Of a stretch of 64,000 bases of DNA, positions 1-9,671 are shown in pieces. The stretch's first letter is position 1, and each line of letters starts with the position of its first letter. Where the stretch lies: the NCBI RefSeq assembly GCF_022436675.1, contig NZ_JAKUJZ010000005.1, positions 454,576 to 518,575 of the forward strand, in the 5' to 3' direction. The notes below the pieces were generated by a model. That model saw nothing but the letters and a program-made list of their open reading frames with translations, was not told where the DNA came from and did no database searches. Source of the DNA: Rheinheimera hassiensis (GTDB lineage: Bacteria > Pseudomonadota > Gammaproteobacteria > Enterobacterales > Alteromonadaceae). Both the position numbers and the translations under genes were made by a program.

Positions 1-180
1 ATCAGCTAATTTAGCTTCTAATTCAGCGCGACGGGCTTCGAATTTCTCGATGTTAGCCTTGGTAGCCGGAACTGCTTTACCCTGTGGGAATAAGAAGTTA
101 CGAGCATAACCTGACTTAACAGCTACATTGTCACCTAAACCACCAAGGTTAGAGACTTTGTCTAACAGAATAATTTGCAT
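1..180 (-). CDS. rplI: 50S ribosomal protein L9, N-terminal part (cut by window edge)
   Basis: The first 60 codons of L9 are present and read [17 protein letters not shown] at the N-terminus, followed by the [13 protein letters not shown] block that marks the N-terminal rRNA-binding domain of L9. The rest of the gene lies to the left of the window. It is the last gene of the rpsF-priB-rpsR-rplI cluster, 19 bp after rpsR, and is presumably cotranscribed with it. L9 binds 23S rRNA at the base of the L1 stalk and helps maintain reading frame. Start is the ATG at 180-178. Confidence 0.96.
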   Translation of the reverse strand, partial: MQIILLDKVSNLGGLGDNVAVKSGYARNFLFPQGKAVPATKANIEKFEARRAELEAKLAD

Positions 181-199
181 TGCTTATACCCCTTCTGTA

Positions 200-427
200 T
201 TAACTGTGTGAGTCGCTGTAAGGCAGCAGAGCCAGGTAGCGTGCGCGCTTAATAGCACGAGCCAGTTGGCGCTGATACTTAGCGCTGGTACCAGTAATAC
301 GGCTAGGTACGATCTTACCGCTTTCTGTAACGTAGTTTTTCAGAACAACGGTATCTTTGTAATCAATCTCTACAGTGCCTTCTGCAGAAAAACGGCAGAA
401 TTTACGGCGACGGAAAAAACGTGACAT
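200..427 (-). CDS. rpsR: 30S ribosomal protein S18
   Basis: The 75-residue product has the normal S18 length and the conserved ...FRRRKFCRF start and the DYKD, LKNY and [21 protein letters not shown] blocks (split here only for reading). S18 pairs with S6 on the platform of the small subunit, and both genes lie in this operon. It is 11 bp downstream of priB. Nothing unusual is seen. Confidence 0.97.
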   Translation of the reverse strand: MSRFFRRRKFCRFSAEGTVEIDYKDTVVLKNYVTESGKIVPSRITGTSAKYQRQLARAIKRARYLALLPYSDSHS

Positions 428-438
428 TTGCCTGTCTC

Positions 439-744
439 CTAACTTATTTGTTCAATTTGTTGCGCATGCAGCACCAGCTTAGCTTGTCCGCTGCGGCTTT
501 GGTGGCGGTTTAAAAAACCTGTCACCTTTACCATGTTGCCCAACGTTAACTGTCGGGTATGTTGTGTTAGTGCGGCTCCGGTAAGTACTACCTGTATCCT
601 GACATAGGCCTGGCGGTTTAAGCCGGCTTCCATCTGGTTACTGCGGTGTTCTAACACCAAAACCGTATGCGGTATGCCCGCAGGACTTTCGCTGTGCTCC
701 GGTTGACGGCAGATACTGCCAACCAGTACGGTGCTATTGTCCAT
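439..744 (-). CDS. priB: Primosomal replication protein N (PriB)
   Basis: PriB is a single-stranded-DNA-binding OB-fold protein of the PriA-PriB-DnaT replication restart primosome. The 101 residues from the ATG at 744 align with the E. coli pattern: [27 protein letters not shown], a central [11 protein letters not shown] and the C-terminal [12 protein letters not shown]. The frame also opens at TTG codons at 753 and 750; an AGAG just upstream suits the TTG at 753 in spacing, so the exact start is uncertain, but family length favours the ATG. Its place between rpsF and rpsR is the usual one. The gap to the rpsF stop codon is about 10 bp, which suggests translational coupling. Confidence 0.93.
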   Translation of the reverse strand: MDNSTVLVGSICRQPEHSESPAGIPHTVLVLEHRSNQMEAGLNRQAYVRIQVVLTGAALTQHTRQLTLGNMVKVTGFLNRHQSRSGQAKLVLHAQQIEQIS

Positions 745-754
745 TAACAACAAC

Positions 755-1132
755 TTACTCTTCGTTTGCTACTTGCTCTTCATGTTCGCGAGGAGCACGC
801 TCACGACGTTCATCACGTACTTTAGCCATTGGTGATGGCTCAACTACGGCACTGTCTGTGCGCATAATCAGGTTACGTAATACCGCGTCGTTGTAGCGGA
901 AGTTAGTTTCCAGCTCATCAATCACAGTTTGTGGTGCTTCTACGTTCATCAGAACATAGTGAGCTTTATGCAACTTCTGGATTGGGTAAGCCAGTTGACG
1001 ACGGCCCCAATCTTCCAGACGGTGAATAGAACCACCCGCTTCTTTGATTGAACCAGTGTAACGCTCAATCATGCCAGGTACTTGTTCACTCTGATCAGGG
1101 TGAACCATAAAAACGATTTCGTAATGACGCAT
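755..1132 (-). CDS. rpsF: 30S ribosomal protein S6
   Basis: The protein starts [20 protein letters not shown] and carries the S6 core with [20 protein letters not shown] and VLRNLIMR. At 125 residues it is typical of gammaproteobacterial S6, including an acidic, charged C-terminal tail ([11 protein letters not shown]) that is the target of RimK glutamylation in E. coli; RimK is not in this window. First gene of the operon; the start has a GGAG-type ribosome binding site (TAAGGAGCTACA before ATG). Confidence 0.97.
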   Translation of the reverse strand: MRHYEIVFMVHPDQSEQVPGMIERYTGSIKEAGGSIHRLEDWGRRQLAYPIQKLHKAHYVLMNVEAPQTVIDELETNFRYNDAVLRNLIMRTDSAVVEPSPMAKVRDERRERAPREHEEQVANEE

Positions 1133-1235
1133 TGTAGCTCCTTACGGTTAGTAAGCCTCGGGGGAACTCGGCCGGGGTTCTCATGGAGGCAAGGAACGTT
1201 AGGTGTATGGCCGAAGGTCGCGTATTTTACGGACT
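1133..1235 (-). promoter_or_regulatory. Probable rpsF promoter and leader, possible S6:S18-binding leader
   Basis: On the minus strand a TAAAAT at 1229-1224 is a plausible -10 hexamer, followed by about 90 nt of leader to the rpsF ATG. The leader contains CCGGCCGAG and a short CTTACTAACCGTAAG hairpin just before the Shine-Dalgarno. rpsF leaders in many bacteria bind the S6:S18 dimer through a CCG-containing bulge; a match here is inference only, as no fold was computed. Confidence 0.35.
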
Positions 1236-1587
1236 TAGCGGGTAAATAACAAGCAGAAAGCAATCAATTTGAAAGATTAAGCAGGTAAAAGCGAGTGATA
1301 GCGCAGCCACAAACCCATTTCGCGTAAGCGAAGGCGGCGGACAAATTCGTCGGGAACGAATTTGGCAAGCTGAGCTGAGCCGCCTCACTGAGGGCAGGAT
1401 TGCCCGAGGTGTCATTGTGGCGAGCATAACACTCACTTTTACCGGCAACTTCAAAGCAAGGCTAGCTATTTCGCTGTGCTCGCCACAGCAACTCGTTCGC
1501 TGCTTGCGCGCTCACTCAGACACTCTGTGGCTGCGCAATCGAAACACCTAACCTTTGCTATCGCCCAAAAGCAATCGGGGGAGGAGT
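1236..1587. other. Gene-free stretch with three compact hairpins
   Basis: No convincing gene lies here. Between 1319 and 1405 there are three close inverted repeats: TTCGC/GCGAA with a 4-nt loop (1319-1332), CAAATTCGT/ACGAATTTG with a 5-nt loop (1342-1364), and GGGCA/TGCCC with a 4-nt loop (1392-1405). None is followed by a T-run that would make a simple terminator on either strand. The region lies downstream of rlmB and upstream of rpsF. Confidence 0.5.
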
Positions 1588-2319
1588 TTACTGGCGCTGG
1601 CGCACGGCTTCAAATAAGCAGATACCGGCAGCAACCGATACGTTAAGGCTGGACACACTGCCAAACATCGGAATTTTTACCAGGCTGTCGCAGGTTTCAC
1701 GGGTTAAGCGGCGCAGGCCTTCGCCTTCGGCGCCCAGTACCAGCGCCAACGGGCCTTTAAAATCGGCCTGGTAAATGCTGGTATCGGTTTCACCGGCGGT
1801 GCCGACTACCCAAACACCGGCTTCCTGCAATTCGCGCAAGGTACGGGCTAAGTTGGTTACGGTAATAAAAGGCACGCTCTCTGCTGCGCCACAGGCTACT
1901 TTACGTACCACTGAGGTTAGCTTTACTGAACGATCTTTTGGCGATACCACCGCATGCACACCAGCCGCATCGGCGCTGCGTAAAATAGCGCCTAAATTGT
2001 GCGGGTCTGTTACGCCATCGAGGATCAGAATAAATGGCTTTTCCTGCTGCTCAACAATGGCGGCTAAATCTGCTTCGCTGCCGCTACTTTGTAACCGGGC
2101 TTTAGCAATAATCCCCTGATGCTGGCCGCCAACCATATCGTCCATAGTTTTGCGGTTACAAAACTGTACCGACACACCGTTTTGCCGTGCTTGCTGGATT
2201 AACGGCTGCATGCGCTTGTCGTCGCGATCTTTCATCACAAACAACTCCAGCACATCCTGCGGTGCGCGTTGTAATAATGCTCCTACCGCATGAATACCAA
2301 AGACCAGATCTGCGCTCAT
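1588..2319 (-). CDS. rlmB: 23S rRNA (guanosine-2'-O-)-methyltransferase RlmB
   Basis: This SpoU-family SPOUT methyltransferase makes Gm2251 in the peptidyl-transferase P loop. The 243-residue product has the N-terminal substrate-binding domain (VFGIHAVGALLQ) and the C-terminal knotted domain with motif 1 LILDGVTDPHNLGAILRSA, motif 2 LALVLGAEGEGLRRL and motif 3 IPMFGSVSSLNVSVAAGI. The length is the same as in E. coli. It is downstream of rnr in the same direction, as in E. coli, but 179 bp separate the two, and that gap holds a palindromic repeat element. Confidence 0.97.
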   Translation of the reverse strand: MSADLVFGIHAVGALLQRAPQDVLELFVMKDRDDKRMQPLIQQARQNGVSVQFCNRKTMDDMVGGQHQGIIAKARLQSSGSEADLAAIVEQQEKPFILILDGVTDPHNLGAILRSADAAGVHAVVSPKDRSVKLTSVVRKVACGAAESVPFITVTNLARTLRELQEAGVWVVGTAGETDTSIYQADFKGPLALVLGAEGEGLRRLTRETCDSLVKIPMFGSVSSLNVSVAAGICLFEAVRQRQ

Positions 2320-2376
2320 TGTTAACCCTTAATGCCGACACTTAAAAAAGCCGGCAGTTTACCTTAGATTCCGAAA

Positions 2377-2483
2377 TTAGCGAACCAGTATGCTCTAAGC
2401 CAACCGTTGAAGGCATGGATGCCTGAGTCGAGCCTATAGGGACATATTCACGGCGTGTTGGCGTGGGCATACTGGTTCGTTAG
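2377..2483. repeat. Palindromic interspersed element, copy 1
   Basis: Outer arms of about 17 bp (CGAACCAGTATGC at 2381-2393 and its complement at 2467-2479, extended by a few wobble-compatible bases) enclose a 55-bp core at 2404-2458. The core matches the core of the element at 22189-22275 at roughly three quarters of positions, with the identical end TTCACGGCGTGT, whereas the arm sequences of the two copies are unrelated. A small hairpin GGCAT-GG-ATGCC lies inside the core. It sits in the rnr-rlmB intergenic gap. Confidence 0.75.
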
Positions 2484-2498
2484 TGCATAAGCCAATCG

Positions 2499-4838
2499 TT
2501 ACTTAGCCTTACGTCGTGGCTTTTTACGCGCCGTAATATTACGCGCGCCTTTGGGCTTAGCTTCTGCACCTTTCACTGCAGGTGCTACTTTACCGGTAGC
2601 ACGTTTGCCGCCTTTAGCTGAACCTTGCTTCGACGCTTTAATTTGCTCTTTGCTGACCACTCGTGTTGGCTCGCCCACTAAGACTAAATCAATTTTTCGC
2701 GCTTCAAGGTTAACCGCTGCCACTTTCACTTTCAGTAAATCACCCATGCGATAGGTTACTTTGCCATGCTCGCCGCTTAGGGTATGGCGCTCGGCGTCAA
2801 AGTGGTAGTAATCGTTCTGCAGCGAGGTGACATGCACCAGGCCTTCGATATACAACTCGGTTAAACGCACAAATAAACCAAAGCTGGTAACGGTAGATAC
2901 TACGCCGTCAAACTCTGCGCCCAAGTGGTCCTGCATATATTCGCATTTTAACCAGTCGGCTACTTCGCGGGTGGCGTCATCGGCACGGCGCTCTGTCATC
3001 GAGCACTGCTCGCCCAGCGGGGTGATTTCGGCTTCAGAATACTCACGCGCTCCGGTAACTTTCTGGCCTTGTTTGGCCAGTAAAGCTTTAATACCACGGT
3101 GCAGCACTAAATCCGGGTAACGGCGGATGGGTGAGGTAAAGTGAGCATAAGCTTCCAGTGCCAAACCAAAGTGGCCCTGATTATCGCCCTGATACACGGC
3201 CTGCTTCATTGAACGCAGCATGGTAGTTTCAATCAGCTCACGATCCGGCCGGTCGCCGATTTTTTCCAGCGTTTGCGTGAGCTCCAGCGGGGTTGGCTCG
3301 GCTGATAAATTCGCTTCGATACCCAGCTCAGCTAAAAAGCGGCGGAAGTTGTCAAAGCGGTCTGCATCGGGGCGTTCGTGCACTCGGAAAAGCGTATGGG
3401 CTTCGTGCTTTTCAATAAAGCGTGCTGCGGCCACGTTGGCCATAATCATGCACTCTTCAATGATCTTGTGCGATTCAACCCGGTGCACCGGTACAATTTG
3501 CTCAATTTTACGGTGGCTGTTAAACACAAAGCGGGTTTCAACCGTTTCAAACTCTATAGCGCCGCGTTGGCCGCGCACTTTGGCCAGCTTTTTATACAGG
3601 CTGTTCAGCGTTTCAATGTTGGTCAGGTTGGCCGCATATTGCTGACGCAGCTCAGGGTCGCCCTGCAGTATTTTATGCACCTTGTTATAGGTTAAGCGTG
3701 CACTGGAATGCATTACGGCTTCATAAAACTGATAGCTGTCGAGTTTGCCGCTGGCGCTGATATGCATATCGGCGACTAAACATAAACGGTCGGTATGCGG
3801 GTTAAGCGAACACAGGCCGTTAGATAATGCTTCGGGCAGCATCGGCACCACGTGATCGGGGAAATACACCGAATTGCCGCGCTCTATTGCCGTGTTATCC
3901 AGCACCGTATACGGCAGTACATAAGCGCTAACATCAGCAATGGCAACCCATAAACGCCAGCCGCCGTTGTCTTTGGCTTCAGCGTAAACGGCATCATCAA
4001 AATCGCGCGCATCTTCACCATCAATGGTAATTAAACCTAATTGGGTTAAATCGACACGGCCCTGCTTGGCTGCTTCCGGCACTTCTTCGCCGTATTTAGC
4101 CACTTGTTTTAATACTGCATCAGAAAACACATGCGGAATTTGATGATTGCGAATAGCAATTTCAATTTCCATCCCGGGTGCCATATGCTCGCCCAGTACT
4201 TCGGTGACTTTACCAACCGCATTAACCCGTTTTGATGGCCGCTGGGTTATTTCTACCAACACCACCTGACCGTGCCTGGCCTCGCCTTGCTCACCATCAG
4301 GGATAACAATATCCTGGGTAATGCGCGGGTCATCCGGCACTACTACACCTAAAGCGAAATCTTTGTAATATCGGCCTACTATCGGCTCGGCGCGTGACTC
4401 TAATACCCGTACTACGCGGGCTTCAATTTTATCTTTACTGTTTACGCTTTGCGCTGTCGCCAGTACGATATCGCCGTGCAGCAAGCGCTGCATTTCAAAA
4501 TTGGGGATAAACCAATCCGGCCCGCCCTGCTCCAGCTTTAAAAAGCCAAAGCCTTCGCGGTGGCCCAATACCGTGCCTTTAACCAGGTCCATATTATCGA
4601 CCAGGCCATAGCGGCGGTTTTTGGTATAAATTAACTGGCCATCACGTTCCATGGCACGCAAGCGTTTTTTCAGCGCGAAAATAGCATCGTCATCGCTTAA
4701 ACCCAGCTCTGCAACTAATTCTTCAAAATAAGCGGGGCTTTGGCGTTTTTCGATATGCTCGAGAATAAATTCACGGCTGGGGATAGGGTTGTCATATTTT
4801 TCCTGCTCACGCGCAAGATGCGGATCATTTACCGTCAT
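2499..4838 (-). CDS. rnr: Ribonuclease R
   Basis: RNase R is a processive 3'-5' exoribonuclease that degrades structured RNA and takes part in rRNA quality control and trans-translation. The 779-residue protein begins like E. coli RNase R (EKYxNPIPSREFILEH), has an N-terminal winged-helix segment (about 20-85), cold-shock domains (about 85-240), the RNB catalytic core with the metal-binding GEDARDFDDAVYAE motif near 275-288 and the SPIRRYPDLVLHR block near 570, an S1 domain (about 645-725) and a lysine-rich tail (GGKRATGK to KKPRRKAK). Length and architecture are normal. Confidence 0.97.
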   Translation of the reverse strand: MTVNDPHLAREQEKYDNPIPSREFILEHIEKRQSPAYFEELVAELGLSDDDAIFALKKRLRAMERDGQLIYTKNRRYGLVDNMDLVKGTVLGHREGFGFLKLEQGGPDWFIPNFEMQRLLHGDIVLATAQSVNSKDKIEARVVRVLESRAEPIVGRYYKDFALGVVVPDDPRITQDIVIPDGEQGEARHGQVVLVEITQRPSKRVNAVGKVTEVLGEHMAPGMEIEIAIRNHQIPHVFSDAVLKQVAKYGEEVPEAAKQGRVDLTQLGLITIDGEDARDFDDAVYAEAKDNGGWRLWVAIADVSAYVLPYTVLDNTAIERGNSVYFPDHVVPMLPEALSNGLCSLNPHTDRLCLVADMHISASGKLDSYQFYEAVMHSSARLTYNKVHKILQGDPELRQQYAANLTNIETLNSLYKKLAKVRGQRGAIEFETVETRFVFNSHRKIEQIVPVHRVESHKIIEECMIMANVAAARFIEKHEAHTLFRVHERPDADRFDNFRRFLAELGIEANLSAEPTPLELTQTLEKIGDRPDRELIETTMLRSMKQAVYQGDNQGHFGLALEAYAHFTSPIRRYPDLVLHRGIKALLAKQGQKVTGAREYSEAEITPLGEQCSMTERRADDATREVADWLKCEYMQDHLGAEFDGVVSTVTSFGLFVRLTELYIEGLVHVTSLQNDYYHFDAERHTLSGEHGKVTYRMGDLLKVKVAAVNLEARKIDLVLVGEPTRVVSKEQIKASKQGSAKGGKRATGKVAPAVKGAEAKPKGARNITARKKPRRKAK

Positions 4839-4904
4839 TAAGTTATCTTTTGTTTCCTAAATTGTGTTAAGTGTAACAGCTAAACCGGGTTATGAGTATG
4901 AACT

Positions 4905-5525
4905 TCATTTTACCGGCCGTTTGGCATTGGCCACTACCCGTGCGGGCATTTTTTGGCTTAGCTTGCCAAGCAACTGTTGTATTTGTTTATGTGTACCGGC
5001 ATCTGCCGTTACCGCATTATGCAACCAACGATAGCTTTGTTCAAAATCTACCGGGCTGCCATGGCCTTCAGTCAGCATTTGCGCCAAACGTAACTGCGCT
5101 TTTAAATTACCCAGTGCCGAGGCTTCACGCAAATAAATGATTGCTTTATCGGTATCGGGCTGCACAAAGCGGCCAATATGATAATAACGGCCCACTTGTT
5201 CTAAACCCTCTGGTAAGCCTTGCCCTGCAGCTTGTAACATCAGATCCCAGCCACGCTCTACATTGCGTGGCACGCAAACCGCATAAGCCAGCATATCACC
5301 ATACAGAAACTGATACGCTGGCAACTGCATAATATCCGCCCGGGCTTCTATATCACGAACCAGTTGGCATTCATCGGCCCGTACGCGCTTAAGATGGCTA
5401 TTGGTGCGGATCAATGCCAACAGTTCATCCTGAGAATACAACTGCACGGCTTCCAGCTCTTGCGCCTGGGTTAGCGGCGTTTGCAGCATCAGAACGGCCA
5501 GCACCAGCCATAGAGTTTTAGTCAT
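4905..5525 (-). CDS. motX: Sodium-type polar flagellar protein MotX
   Basis: MotX, with MotY, forms the T ring around the base of the sodium-driven polar flagellar motor and is needed to hold the PomAB stator. The 206-residue product has a signal peptide (MTKTLWLVLAVLMLQTPLTQAQ), the MotX-like VQLYSQDELLALIRTNSHL region, ADECQLVRDIEARA and YQFLYGDMLAYAVCV, then Sel1-type helical repeats (EGLEQVGRYYHIGR, AIIYLREASALGNLKAQLRL, YRWLHNAV) and the ending KMPARVVANAKRPVK. A generic Sel1-repeat protein is the alternative, but the N-terminal block and the ending fit MotX. It follows rnr on the same strand after a 66-bp gap. Confidence 0.85.
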   Translation of the reverse strand: MTKTLWLVLAVLMLQTPLTQAQELEAVQLYSQDELLALIRTNSHLKRVRADECQLVRDIEARADIMQLPAYQFLYGDMLAYAVCVPRNVERGWDLMLQAAGQGLPEGLEQVGRYYHIGRFVQPDTDKAIIYLREASALGNLKAQLRLAQMLTEGHGSPVDFEQSYRWLHNAVTADAGTHKQIQQLLGKLSQKMPARVVANAKRPVK

Positions 5526-5598
5526 AATATGCGCCTGAAAATTGTCATCTTAGGCTTTATCGGCCAGAAGTGGCTTTTTTTAAGCAACTTCTGCGCCT

Positions 5599-6918
5599 TT
5601 ATTGCTCGTTATTCAATATCCACGGAGCTGAAAGCCTTGGTTTTACTACCTCAGCACGCACTGTAGCGCTGCTTACAGCTACATCGCTGCAGCTGCCACT
5701 GGCAATGTAATTAACGGCTTCCGCATAAAGTGGGTCAGTGATAACGCCCCAGTCACCGGTAATGTTGTCAGTAACCGGACAATTAGGTTGCAGGCCATTA
5801 AAATACTCGCCTTGATCCAGTGCGTTTACCGTCTGGAAGTTAATAGCAAACAACACATAATTGCCAATAATCTCCGGTTGCTGCCCTACAGGTTTGCCGC
5901 AAGTTGCGCTGCCAATTTGCACAACATCAACAAAAGGCGCCAGAGAATTAATCACCAGTTCACTGGACGAGCAACTGCCTTCGGTTGTCAGTACAAATAC
6001 CCGCGGCAAGTTCAGCACACTGCGCCCGGCGCCAAGCGCAAACAATGTAGAATTATTCTTGGCGGTATTTTTGTCATTAAACTGATATTTTACAAACACT
6101 TCGCTCTGGACGAAGTTTCGGGCAATTTGTGTACTAAGCTGGTTTGCCACGCGGATCAGGCCACCGCCGTTGTATCGCACATCCAACACCAGCTCATTAA
6201 CCCCTTGCGCAACAAAATAGGCAAAAACTTGTTCCAGCTCAGACTCTGATAATTCGATAAAAGTATTAAATACCAGATAACCAATACGTTTGCTGCCTTG
6301 TGTCGTCACAGAGCGATGCAGCACAGTATTGGTAGTGACTTCTGTTTTAATAAAATCAGCGGCCAGCTCAGAGGCATCTGGTTTGCGCCAGACAAAGTTA
6401 CGCATTACGCCATCTTCATTCGGGCCATAAATATCATCATTGGTCACCGTGCTGGCATCAAGCTGGCTTAACCACTGAGCAACACTCACCCCTTCAATTT
6501 CAATTATTTTATCGCCACGACGCAGGCCGTTTTGTGCTGCAGAACCATCATCATACACATAAGCAATTTGCAACGCGGTATCATTATCCGTTCTGATACT
6601 GGAGAAACCGTAACCGAAGAAGGTGGCGTTAATATAGCGATCTTCATATTCCTGCCGGGTAATTATAAAGCTATAACGATCCTGAGGCGCCGCGACAGCC
6701 TGTATTAATTCGCCAGGTGAACTGTAGCTATCAGGGTTTACAGAGGCCGGTAAGTCACGGTACCAAAGATAATCTTGCTGCAAAGCGCAGAACACCTGAG
6801 AGTTAATATCAGTGCGCTGGCAAATACTGGTTTGTCCTGTGCTGTCAGTGTCTATACTGCCTCCGCCACCACAAGCGGTAAGTGTTATTAACGCTGCTAC
6901 CAATATAAAAATGCGCAT
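5599..6918 (-). CDS. S41 family peptidase lipoprotein
   Basis: The N-terminus is a lipoprotein signal (MRIFILVAALITLTACGGGG) with the lipid-bearing Cys at about residue 16 and a Gly-rich linker, so the protein should be anchored to the periplasmic face of a membrane. A PDZ-like segment follows (about 95-160: GYGFSSIR, AAQNGLRRGDKIIEIEG), then the S41 core (about 190-400) with LVLDVRYNGGGLI and the Ser nucleophile in TEGSCSSSELV, with a Lys about 25 residues later (ATCGKPVG). That is the Ser/Lys dyad spacing of C-terminal processing proteases. The substrate is unknown. It sits alone between purA and motX, with its own upstream terminator. Confidence 0.88.
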   Translation of the reverse strand: MRIFILVAALITLTACGGGGSIDTDSTGQTSICQRTDINSQVFCALQQDYLWYRDLPASVNPDSYSSPGELIQAVAAPQDRYSFIITRQEYEDRYINATFFGYGFSSIRTDNDTALQIAYVYDDGSAAQNGLRRGDKIIEIEGVSVAQWLSQLDASTVTNDDIYGPNEDGVMRNFVWRKPDASELAADFIKTEVTTNTVLHRSVTTQGSKRIGYLVFNTFIELSESELEQVFAYFVAQGVNELVLDVRYNGGGLIRVANQLSTQIARNFVQSEVFVKYQFNDKNTAKNNSTLFALGAGRSVLNLPRVFVLTTEGSCSSSELVINSLAPFVDVVQIGSATCGKPVGQQPEIIGNYVLFAINFQTVNALDQGEYFNGLQPNCPVTDNITGDWGVITDPLYAEAVNYIASGSCSDVAVSSATVRAEVVKPRLSAPWILNNEQ

Positions 6919-6956
6919 AACTGTCGCTCCATGTTTTGCTTTTTATCAGCATAAAC

Positions 6957-6986
6957 AAAAACGCTGCCAGGTGGCAGCGTTTTTTA
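6957..6986. terminator. Bidirectional intrinsic terminator after purA
   Basis: A perfect 9-bp stem ACGCTGCCA/TGGCAGCGT (6961-6980) is flanked by A-run and T-run, so it works on both strands. It ends purA transcription on the minus strand and lies in front of the S41 lipoprotein gene. Confidence 0.85.
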
Positions 6987-7013
6987 TACGGTACAACTTA
7001 ACAAACAGATGCC

Positions 7014-8366
<1,353 letters not shown>

Positions 8367-8382
8367 TCAGCCGTCTGGAGGA

Positions 8383-8412
8383 AAAAAAGCCGCTTTTTTC
8401 TCAGCGGCTTAA
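8383..8412 (-). terminator. Intrinsic terminator after the kynureninase-like gene
   Basis: On the minus strand AAGCCGC, a 10-nt loop and GCGGCTT are followed by a T-run. It lies 25-50 bp beyond the stop codon of the PLP enzyme gene and before purA. Confidence 0.8.
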
Positions 8413-8434
8413 TTAATGGTTTTTATTCAGTTAG

Positions 8435-9604
8435 TTAAGTATGCTCACGGGTTAGACAAGTTAAATCATACTGCGCGCTGTTATGGTATAAGGCGAAACC
8501 AAACCGCAACCGATCTGCGCGATAGTCTGTTTCGATACCCGCTCGTTTTAACTCTGCTGCCAGTTCGGCAACTTGCGCCGCACTACCCAGGCGGAAGGTT
8601 AAAAAGTGGCCGTGGTGCGCTAAATCCTGTTGCAGCAGCGATTGCATATTTAACTTAGTATGCTTTAACTCTGCTACTTTGGCTAAAAATGCTTGCTGTA
8701 ACTGCTGCACATACTGATGAATACGGCCCACACTGATGCCCTGCTGCTTAAATAACCGCAACACGGCATTAAGGCGATATAAGGCGGAGAAATCCATCGT
8801 TGAGCCGGCAAACCGATAACCATCTTCACTGTACAGCACCGTAGCAGATTTTTCGCCGGCCAAAGTACCAAACTCGGCAAACCAGCCTGTATATAACGGC
8901 CGGGCAGTGCTGCCCAGAGGAACTGTCATAAAACAGCAGCCCTCACCGCCCTGAGCGTATTTATAACTGCCTGCCAGATAAAAAATACGTTCTGCAATTG
9001 CCGACAAATCCGTTGGCAAGGCCATAAAACCATGATAGCCGTCGATCACGATCATCGCATCGCTGCTGGCGGCCAATTGCTGCACAAAGCCGGTTAAGTC
9101 GGCAATAGCAAAACCTGAATTGAAAAATACCTGACTGCAGAAAATTAATTGATAGTTGTTTGCTGCCGCTGCATCAGTAAAACGCTGGGCAAAGCTGGCA
9201 AAAGGTTCGGTTGGGATAACATCCAGCTGCACGTTATCATATTCAGCCAGACGCTTTACCTGGCGCGAAAAGCTATGAAATTCACTGTCGGTTGTTAAAA
9301 TCCTCAGTGGATGGCGTAAATCAAAGCAACTGAGCAAACGCATAACCAGCTCGTGGGTATTAGGTGCGAACACAATTTGCTCAGCCTGGGGCAGTTGCAA
9401 TATATCAGCGATAAGCTGCTGGGTTTGCGGCACTTTGTCACCAAAAATATAACGCCATTTATCATCTACCAGCCTGGCGGTGTCGTCCCAGTATTCCAGC
9501 ATGGCATCACGGGTAACATCTGGCCAGTAGTGATGCGAATGGCAGGCAAAGTGTTGCTTGCCCTGATTCGCCTGCAAAAAACGCTGATAAAACTGTTGGT
9601 ACAT
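8435..9604 (-). CDS. Class V aminotransferase-fold PLP enzyme, kynureninase-like
   Basis: The ATG at 9604 is chosen because a strong GGGGGAG lies just before it; an ATG six codons upstream has no such site. The 389-residue product has the fold-type I PLP pattern: FAPNTHELVMRLLS (phosphate-loop region), IFCSQVFFNSGFAI, the aspartate in MIVIDGYHGF that contacts the pyridine nitrogen, and the Schiff-base lysine in LAGSYKYAQGGEGC, which closely resembles the GSYKYLNxGPG signature of kynureninases. The real substrate cannot be read from sequence; no tryptophan-pathway genes adjoin it. It is a single-gene unit between terminators, inserted between hflC and purA relative to E. coli order. Confidence 0.75.
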   Translation of the reverse strand: MYQQFYQRFLQANQGKQHFACHSHHYWPDVTRDAMLEYWDDTARLVDDKWRYIFGDKVPQTQQLIADILQLPQAEQIVFAPNTHELVMRLLSCFDLRHPLRILTTDSEFHSFSRQVKRLAEYDNVQLDVIPTEPFASFAQRFTDAAAANNYQLIFCSQVFFNSGFAIADLTGFVQQLAASSDAMIVIDGYHGFMALPTDLSAIAERIFYLAGSYKYAQGGEGCCFMTVPLGSTARPLYTGWFAEFGTLAGEKSATVLYSEDGYRFAGSTMDFSALYRLNAVLRLFKQQGISVGRIHQYVQQLQQAFLAKVAELKHTKLNMQSLLQQDLAHHGHFLTFRLGSAAQVAELAAELKRAGIETDYRADRLRFGFALYHNSAQYDLTCLTREHT

Positions 9605-9632
9605 AACTCCCCCTATGACCATCTCAGAGACA

Positions 9633-9659
9633 AAAAAGGCCCTGAAAGGGCCTTTTTCT
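9633..9659. terminator. Bidirectional terminator after hflC
   Basis: AAAAAGGCCC-TGAA-AGGGCCTTTTT forms a compact stem flanked by A- and T-runs, 13 bp past the hflC stop codon and immediately upstream of the PLP enzyme gene. Confidence 0.85.
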
Positions 9660-9671
9660 TAAACACTATAA

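Noticed and set aside
1227..1454. 75-codon open frame on the minus strand in the rlmB-rpsF gap
   Set aside because: It runs through the hairpin cluster, has no ribosome binding site and a composition unlike protein-coding DNA of the neighbours.
3220..3645. 141-codon open frame opposite rnr
   Set aside because: Serine/arginine-rich shadow of the RNase R reading frame.
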